Notes under the pieces: model-generated
The model's input: the letters and a program-made list of their open reading frames with translations, nothing else
Databases searched by the model: none
Told to the model about the DNA's origin: nothing
Translations under genes and position numbers: made by a program
In this document: positions 57,204-64,000 of the stretch, piece after piece
How positions within the stretch are numbered: position 1 is the first letter of the stretch
How the letters are laid out: each line of letters starts with the position of its first letter
Assembly (NCBI GenBank): GCA_963457665.1
Contig: OY735231.1
Span: forward strand, 37,565,406 to 37,629,405
DNA from: Thysanoteuthis rhombus
Lineage: Eukaryota; Mollusca; Cephalopoda; Oegopsida; Thysanoteuthidae
Direction of reading: 5' to 3'
DNA: 64,000 bases

Positions 57204-57660
57204 TCATAAGACTTGATCCTTATTTTTATGGAATAGCCTATTGTATAAAACAGTCCAGAGCTCCTTTTTGGTATATGCATGTTTCTCTTGAGGATGAATG
57301 GCCTTCATTTTGACTCTATAGACAATAGAACAACACTTGAGTGACCCTTCCAGGGTGCATGTGTGAGTGAATTGAGAGGATGCCAAATTGGGCATCATTC
57401 CACCTGAAGGGGGCTTCACTCTGTGGTTTGGAATCAGAATCATCCTTCTAGACTGGCTGTCTTCCCAAGGTTTGAGAGCACAATCTGCCCTGCTATTTTG
57501 CACATAGCTTGGGGTAAAAGATATAGATTCATGCCTTCCCCAAGGTTATTAGCATGAAGTGAACATGAACAGCCTTGATAAGAGTTTGAACTTGGGTCAC
57601 CAATACCAATGTCAGTGCTGTTACCACTATGCCATTCACACTTACTTTTTGAACATAGAA
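57204..57660 (-). repeat. Family K SINE-like repeat, copy 3, best head
   Basis: On the minus strand the head reads GAATGGCATAGTGGTAACAG (A-box type) and CCCAAGTTCAAACTCTTATC (B-box type) at normal tRNA spacing. It is followed by a roughly 350-base body. It lies about 500 bases from copy 2, in the same orientation. The open frame at 57204-57503 is part of the repeat and not a gene. Confidence 0.65.
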
Positions 57661-57759
57661 TTGCAATAAGCTAAGATTTTTTTTTCTGGGTTTCTTTTAT
57701 TTCATCATTATGTAATTCCTATATATCGAGCAATTTGTGATAATCCTATAATTTAGTAA

Positions 57760-58000
57760 CCTTGCAATCAAGTATCACAGCTACGTGAATTCAACTTCTA
57801 TGAGCTAAAATGCCATAATCAGATTAAGTAAAGTGAATCTATTTGGTGGATCTTGTTTATAAAATCAACAGATTAGCAAGGATTATCCAGGATGAGTGAA
57901 ACCAACTCAATGCTGACTTCAGATCATAAATATTGTGGAAATTACTACCTATGACCACTGAGCATTGATACTGTAGTCAAGGGAAACAATTCTTTATTCT
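57760..58000 (-). repeat. Dispersed repeat family I, copy 2
   Basis: Opposite orientation to 52855-53060. CAGATTAAGTAAAGTGAATC, TATTTGGTGGATCTTGTTTA and TAAAATCAACAGATTAGCAA are near-identical to it. Confidence 0.65.
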
Positions 58001-59430
58001 TTAATGACCTTATTTCTATTAAAAACATCTAATTATTGAATAAAAATATACAGAACTTTTTTAATATGGTTAGAATGCTTGGATTAATTCCTGGCTTTTT
58101 CCTGGTTTGTAATTAATTTCTAAAGTAAAATTTGCAATACATTTCTAAAATAGAATTATTTTCAAAGGATTTCTGTGGTAAAACACAATAATGATTATAG
58201 GTATAATAGCTCTATTGTCAGTGAAACTTGCATTAATTCCTAATCACAGATATTGCTTATTTACATTGATATTCTATGCACAACATACAAATTGAGTGCT
58301 GAAATTGGCTCAGCATATTTTAGGGAAAAAATTGCAGAATTTGATGTTTTATCATTAATTTCTTTTCACTAGCAGTGAAAATATGTATTTTGTTATTACA
58401 GAAAATAACGAAAGCCAAGTTAGGAAATGATGGTGAGGTAGAATGGATATTAAATCAGTTGGAAGCAATAAGATAAGCTTGAAGTTAAGATACATATATG
58501 GGTTCAAATACAGTCTGCTCTAAAATACAACTGTGATCATTATTTCATTAGTTTACCCTGCCCATCAAAAAATGGCGGTAATAGTTATTTGACAATTTTA
58601 GAGTACCTATAAAATACCAAGAACATTATGTTGCACAGCATTTTCTTGTTAATGTTCAATATTTCTTGAATATTAAACTAATAAAGGTAAAATTAAGTAA
58701 AGACACAATTTATCAAGTTTATTGTAATATAGAATTCTATTCCCATCAAGTTACAACACCAGATGTCACTGATGGCGTAAACGTGACAGACGACAAATGC
58801 ACAAGGTTAATTATCATATGTGCATATTTTTCCCCACTGCCAAAGTTTTCTGAGTCACTATGTATGTAATCATTAAAGTGAATGAAAGTTTTAATTTATT
58901 TGTTTAATAAATGCAACCCTTTTTATCACGGGTTATATAAAAGTTATTAATATCAATAATAATCCTTATCATTATATCATTTGCGATGCAATTTTATGAA
59001 TGCATTCTTTATATGCTTTTAGTATTTGTTGTGTCACTATCTAATGATTGGAGTGAATGAATGTTTTAATACATTTTTAAAAATAAATCCTGCTGGTAAT
59101 ATCACCAGATATACATACAGCTATTATATTAAACGTGTAGGACTAGCTTGAGCCAATTATGAAACAATTACCTGAGCCAGAGTTTATATATTCTTGGCTA
59201 AATATTCAAACATGATTACCTTGAAAACATTTGTATCAATACTAAATATACATCTGCTTACTTAAATTAAATCAGTTTTCCTGAAAATAAAGGTGAAACT
59301 ATGTGTGCATTAATTTGTGATTAATATTACCAGTTATACATTTTATTATACTGGTTTATGTTAATGTTGAAATATTTGTGCTTATATAATGAAACACGTT
59401 GAGATTAAAAACACATGACCATAAAAATAT
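58000..59430. other. Intron stretch, nothing identified
   Basis: AT-rich, with no family A copies or recognised elements. The small frame at 58666-58869 has no recognisable motif. Confidence 0.4.
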
Positions 59431-59435
59431 TTTGA

Positions 59436-59834
59436 AACAGGTCTGGTTAGTTACTCAATTGAAACTGTCATGTGACCATTGTCTTTTGGCAGCATGCTGT
59501 GTTGGGGGTGATTGATGTATAAGTAACTTGGATCATTGAACAGTCGAAATTTTTTAAAAACATGTATGAACATAGCCGGATACAAATTAATGGACCAATT
59601 TAGTACAAGCTTACAAAGTAAATTGAACCCTCTCCAAAACTTATTTAAAAAACAAAAAAAGTTTTTTTTAGACATTCTAGGGAGTAAATGTTTAAATTCT
59701 CAGATCTCTAGCCCCATTGATGCAACTTGCACACATGACACATACATACAAAGCTAGTCAGCCAGAATCATTTAAAACCTGAGGAAACCTATGTTGACCC
59801 TGTTGACTGTTTTGGTTGGTAGTTTTTACTATCA
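59436..59834 (+). repeat. Dispersed repeat family A copy, core deleted
   Basis: AAACAGGTCTGGTTAGTTAC at the left. GGGGGTGATTGATGTATAAG jumps over the AATTGG segment. The right end is TTTTGGTTGGTAGTTTTTAC. Confidence 0.7.
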
Positions 59835-60109
59835 ATCAAAATGCAAATTAAAGCTTCACATTCATTGGATCATTGTATCAGCAAATATGGAATCAATTTC
59901 CAGTCAAATGAATTTAATCATTTTCATTTGTCAGAATCAGTTTAGTTTTCAATTTTTCAACTTGTCAGATCTGTGTAAAGAATAAGTAAAATAGTTTTTA
60001 TTTTTTGCACTTTTTGATATGTGCTCATTAAATAATGTAAGAAGAGGAATTTGCCTGAAGAAAAAAAGTCTTTGAAATGTACCAGAGAGAAAGAGGATCC
60101 CTCCCCCAA

Positions 60110-60592
60110 GATTTGGTTAGTCACTCAATAGAAACTATCATGAAACAAATGTCTTTTGGCAGTATGCTGAGGGTGATTGATTGAAGAATTGGAAAATGGG
60201 ATGATTAACAAAAAAGTCACTTCTCTCAGCTTTTGTTGAATTACTAGGAATGTTTGAATTCTCATAAAACAAGTGTGAACGCTGCCAGGCATAAACTAAG
60301 TGACCAATTTAGCACAAACTTAATAATGTAAATTGAACCCCCTGATAAAAACTTATTTTGAGAGGAATTTTCAAAAAACAAATAAACAATTTTTTCTAAC
60401 CATAATAAGGAGTGAATATTTCAAATTTCAGTCCTCTAGCTGTCTTATTGTGGCCTGTACATGCAACACCCACACATATATATATATAGAGAGAAAGATA
60501 GATAGATAGATAGAAAGATTACCAGCCAGCCAACCAGACCCACTTGAAACTGAAGCAACCTATGTTGGCAGTTTTGGTTGATGGTTTCTAAA
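60110..60592 (+). repeat. Dispersed repeat family A, full-length copy
   Basis: GATTTGGTTAGTCACTCAAT to TTTTGGTTGATGGTTTCTAA. The CATA/GCCA segment is replaced by AT, GA and GATA repeats (60475-60516). Confidence 0.75.
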
Positions 60593-60717
60593 ATATAAAA
60601 ATATAGAATTGACAGATCCTTTCTTTTGGTAGGTGAATGGCCACCTCTAGTTTGGGAGGAGTTTGGAGATGTTTATATTGATGAAATAAGAGAGGATACA
60701 AGTTTACCTTCATTAGT

Positions 60718-60895
60718 GTAGTTGATTGATTCCAAAATGTTTCATTCTGTTCAAAACTGCACTTCTTGAGGTCTTATGATTTAAAGTGTTTTTTTTTCAA
60801 TTTATACTTTGTTACGTTAATTTGTACAGCAATACTTTAACTGTACTACATCAAAACAGGCACTAATCAAAACTGCAAGGAATTGCTCTATTATT
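60718..60895 (-). repeat. Dispersed repeat family L, copy 2
   Basis: TTAATTTGTACAGCAATACT and TCATTCTGTTCAAAACTGCA are reverse complements of segments at 37295-37462. Confidence 0.6.
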
Positions 60896-60899
60896 ATCA

Positions 60900-61730
60900 A
60901 AACCACAATTTTCCTTTCTCTTCATTATTGTCACAGTATTATATTCCTTTCCTCACTCTTCACTAATAGAAAGAAAAATGTTTATAATGATAATCATTTA
61001 CTCAATAACAACAGCATAAAAAATTGTTGACTCAAGACAGAAATTATACTTGGGTGAGTATAAGTGGATCCTTCCCTCACAAATCTCAAAATTTCGATCA
61101 TAGAAACAGAAGAACTAAAAGTGTGCAAGATGTTGATTCATTGAAAACAGTATATAAAGAAAATAGAAAGCTGTGTGAGTGTGCACACCTCTGACAATGT
61201 CATATACCGACCATTAGCTAAATGTGAATCAGCTTATATATAGCTAAAATGCTGAGAAGGTAACTATGTGAGTTACAATTTTTCATACTTTGGACTACTG
61301 TCTTCATATATGAAAGAATATCTTTCAATTGAAAAATAAATTTCTAAATTCACCCCAAAATTCAATCAATTTTTCCTTAACCCATGGCTAACCCTTCCAT
61401 AAAATATCATTGATATTCATGGAGAACTTTTGGAGATATGTGTGGATGAACATGCGTGAATACATATGTTTCTTTCAACTTCATTGGAGATGTTGATATC
61501 ATATTCTTTGCTTCGATCACATGACAACTTTTCAGATTCACAATTTCATGAATATTCACTCATTCTTGGGCTTTTTTTTAGTAAAAAATATATACAAAAA
61601 AGGTAAAAGCAATCATTTTTTGTATCCAGTGTGTTTGTTTTTTTTACTGCAGACTATGGATGTCTGTTATTGTTGTTGTCGTCATCTTTCTTAAAAATTG
61701 GATAAATTTGTTATTCCCTAATACATTCCT
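60900..61730. other. Intron stretch, nothing identified
   Basis: No recognised repeat or gene. Confidence 0.4.
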
Positions 61731-61734
61731 GTTT

Positions 61735-61935
61735 TTTATGTAGGCTTATGAAGAGATTCTACCGGGAGGATTGTGAGTTATAGCTGATCTGATTGTTTGT
61801 TTACATTTTATAAGCAAAAATTGCATATCTCGGAGTTAATGCTCATAATAAATAACTAATTGCCACTATCTTTTTCTAATTAAAACTGTTTTCGGCTGAG
61901 GACCTTCATAATTCTGAGATTTTTTCTTCATATTT
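61735..61935 (+). repeat. Dispersed repeat family M, copy 2
   Basis: GAAGAGATTCTACCGGGAGG, TTTTATAAGCAAAAATTGCA and TCGGAGTTAATGCTCATAAT align with 2790-2990. Confidence 0.5.
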
Positions 61936-62889
61936 TCAATGAAAGAGAAAATTGCTGCAAACAACTCATAGATTTCTACAGTTTAAGAAAATGATAGAGT
62001 TTGGGGTTTGCTTTGTGGATGAGACAGTTATATATTTTCCACTGGTGACAGAGGTCAATGTTCAAGCTCAGATAAAATCCAATTAATTTTCTATGCAAGC
62101 AGGTCTTCTGTATTTGGGGGATGGGTTAAACACAATCTTCCTACGGCCATTCCTAGAACTAATCTTATTCAGTACTAGGCTAAGCTAGGTAAATACTGAT
62201 AGTTTTGGCTCACATATGGACAACCGTAGGCGTGCGGTCCTAATCTGGCCAGCAGCCACAAATTTTGTGGTCTATGGCCAATGAAGGCATTTATCTAAAA
62301 TCTTATAAAGTTTTTTGCTGGAAAGTCAATTTTATGAGTTACATTTTAAAATTACCTGTGACAATTCATTATTTACTTGAATATCATATGATTGCTAATA
62401 TTCTAATGTGGTTAAAAATATTTGTAATATATATGTAATTTTGACATTTTTAAAGTGTAGCCTGAATAAAGATGAAGAATGTCATGTGGCCCGCTATACC
62501 AAGATGGATGCCCATAACTGTTTTAGATGGTATTTTGAATGAGGTGCTGTTATTGGATTTGAGTAACGTCTCTTAATGAACTACATACATCAAGATATAT
62601 GATTTCACATGGCAATTAGAGGGAATGACTGTATGTGTTTCTCAGTGTCTTCAATGTAATCAAAAAATTGTAAAACAAAATGACATGAATTTCAAAAAGA
62701 ATTAAAGCACTCTCTTCATTAAAAAGCCAGATTCTGCGATGAAAATGATTTCAAATAAATGAAAAATGTCAACTATGCCTCACCACAAAAATACTGAATG
62801 AATATTTAAACCATACGATTTCATGCAAAGCACCAGAGTTCAAAATATGATGACACTCAGTCATTTGAAAAAGCTTTTTCCTCTAATCA

Positions 62890-63200
62890 GTATAGTTGAC
62901 ACCAGAAGAAGCCTTAAATGGCTGTGTCAAGTTCTACAAATGCTGTCTAAGAGCTTTCTTACATGACTCTAATGAGCTAGCTAAAGCCATCACAGAGAAG
63001 ACTGTGAGGAGCTCCCAAGATGACTTGAAAGCAGAAGTACCACAAGGACTGTTCTCCAGTTGTTGTCGTCTACTGCAGTGCTTTCCTTGGTTGGGGTGTG
63101 AAGGAAAAGAACCCAATCACTTGGCTGACAACACAGAAACATCTGACAGACAACAGGGCCCAGTGGAAACAATGCATCAAACATGTACTTGACAGATGAC
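62890..63200 (+). pseudogene. Coding-like relic, probably from a mobile element
   Basis: The region is less AT-rich and open for 98 codons, but different frames look protein-like in different parts: RRSLKWLCQVLQMLSKSFLT early, AITEKTVRSSQDDLKAEVP in the middle, NPITWLTTQKHLTD and AQWKQCIKHVLD late. This is what a frameshifted relic looks like. I do not recognise the protein. The style of the last part recalls C-terminal tails of LINE proteins. A family A copy follows. Confidence 0.25.
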
Positions 63201-63246
63201 AGTTGACAGCAATGACCAGCAATGGCCAAATTGAAATAGTAGTAGA

Positions 63247-63733
63247 ACAGGTCTGCTTAGTCAGTCAATAGGAACTGTCATGTGACCAATGTCTTTTGGT
63301 AGCATATTGTGTTGGGGGATGACTGATTGAAAAATTGGAAAATGGGGTGATCAGTACATAAATTATTTCTCTTGCCTTTTATTTGGTACTACTAAAAAGT
63401 TTGAATATCCAAAAATACAAACATGGATGTGGCTGTACACAAACTAAGGGGTCAGTTTAGTATAAACATACATAGCACATTGAAACCCACCTTTAAATAC
63501 TTATTGGGGGGGAGGAATTTTGGAAAAAAAAAAAAAAAAAAAAACCTTGATATAATAAAAAACGTTAAAAATTCCAGCACTCTAGCACCATTAGTAGAGC
63601 CTGTGTGTACGATAAATACATACATACATACATAGCCAGCTAGCCAGCCAGCCAGCCAGCCAAACTAATTAGAAAATTGAAGAAACCTATTTTGACAGTT
63701 TTGGTGACAGTTCTGGTTGACAGTTTTCAATTT
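63247..63733 (+). repeat. Dispersed repeat family A, full-length copy with expanded simple repeats
   Basis: AACAGGTCTGCTTAGTCAGT to GGTTGACAGTTTTCAAT. It has a G run and a 21-base A run (63524-63544), then CATA repeats (63615-63634) and GCCA repeats (63636-63661). A tandem GACAGTTTTGGTGACAGTTC motif lies near the right end. Confidence 0.75.
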
Positions 63734-64000
63734 TAATAGATGATGAATATACTCTAATACCAATGACTAAAATTCAAGAAGATACAATGTATCTATTCAG
63801 TTTCTTCAGATGTGCTTTTTCTACAATAGTAGCTAAGAATAAATTCGTTCAAAATCCTTACATAAAGAGAAATGAACTTCGGGTGTTTTTTTCCTAAGCT
63901 TTCATGTTGGAAGCTCAAATACCAAGAATCAATAAGAGATTTAGTTGAACATGAATCGAGTTTAGGATCTTTGAAATCCAATTTCTACCTTTTCAGTTGG

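Larger units (their letters stand above)
11945..64000 (-). other. Upstream intron of the junctophilin gene (at least 52 kb)
   Basis: The exon encoding the start codon and MORN I-V should lie upstream on this strand, that is at higher coordinates. No such MORN-coding frame was seen up to 64000, so the intron probably spans the rest of the window. It is filled with the repeats listed here. A separate gene hidden in the intron cannot be excluded, but none was recognised. Confidence 0.6.

Noticed and set aside
57204..57503. 99-residue minus-strand frame
   Set aside because: Lies wholly inside a tRNA-headed SINE-like repeat whose relative at 56196 does not keep the frame.
1..64000. Clustered repeats as a CRISPR-like array or a bacterial or viral island
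   Set aside because: Repeats are dispersed, diverged and in both orientations, and spliced animal coding sequence is present. No bacterial or viral genes were recognised.

Overview
The window is a piece of a large, AT-rich, repeat-dense animal genome. It contains one exon that I can support with confidence: an 802-base internal exon of a junctophilin gene on the minus strand (11143-11944). It has consensus splice sites at both ends, and its protein carries the family's MORN motifs, joining segment and the start of the helical region. No other junctophilin exon was found. The gene runs right to left, so everything right of the exon (11945-64000, over 52 kb) is best read as its upstream intron, and everything left of it (1-11142) as its downstream intron or 3' side. 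The organism is a metazoan. The repeat types (RTE-like LINE ends, mariner remnants, tRNA-headed SINEs, Helitron helicase scraps) and the very long introns fit a mollusc, perhaps a coleoid cephalopod, but this is inference.

The introns are built from mobile-element debris. The dominant component, here called family A, is a dispersed repeat of about 430-490 bp present in roughly 23 full or partial copies in both orientations. Most copies lie to the right of 20 kb. None lies within several kilobases of the exon. A short fold-back derivative (14947-15115), and a copy whose boundaries are fixed by comparison with an unfilled paralogous repeat (28038-28308 against 13590-13905), both point to TA target duplications. 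That suggests a non-autonomous DNA transposon related to the Tc1/mariner superfamily.

Other identifiable elements are the 3' end of an RTE-like LINE (18861-19530) and two short tails of the same kind (32927-32969, 41101-41175); a decayed Helitron-type helicase piece (16552-16800); deletion derivatives of mariner-like elements (7631-7982, 32035-32562, 45938-46135, about 55770-56195, and a scrap near 35040); a hAT-like fold-back element (50306-50738); an element with Tigger/pogo-like termini (37478-37776); a small element with inverted ends inserted in family A (54138-54384, second copy 54935-55127); tRNA-derived SINE-like units; and several unnamed low-copy dispersed repeats (families B to M below).

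Tandem repeats include many AT and AC/GT microsatellites, a 97-bp array behind a tRNA-like head (31129-31535), a 193-bp duplication (31652-32035), and a degenerate minisatellite abutting the exon's 5' splice site (10690-11110). I found no operons, CRISPR arrays, bacterial genes, viral genes or functional RNA genes. Most short open frames here are chance frames in AT-rich or repeat sequence. I did not find an undescribed biological system; the most interesting material is the structure and history of family A and of the composite repeats.
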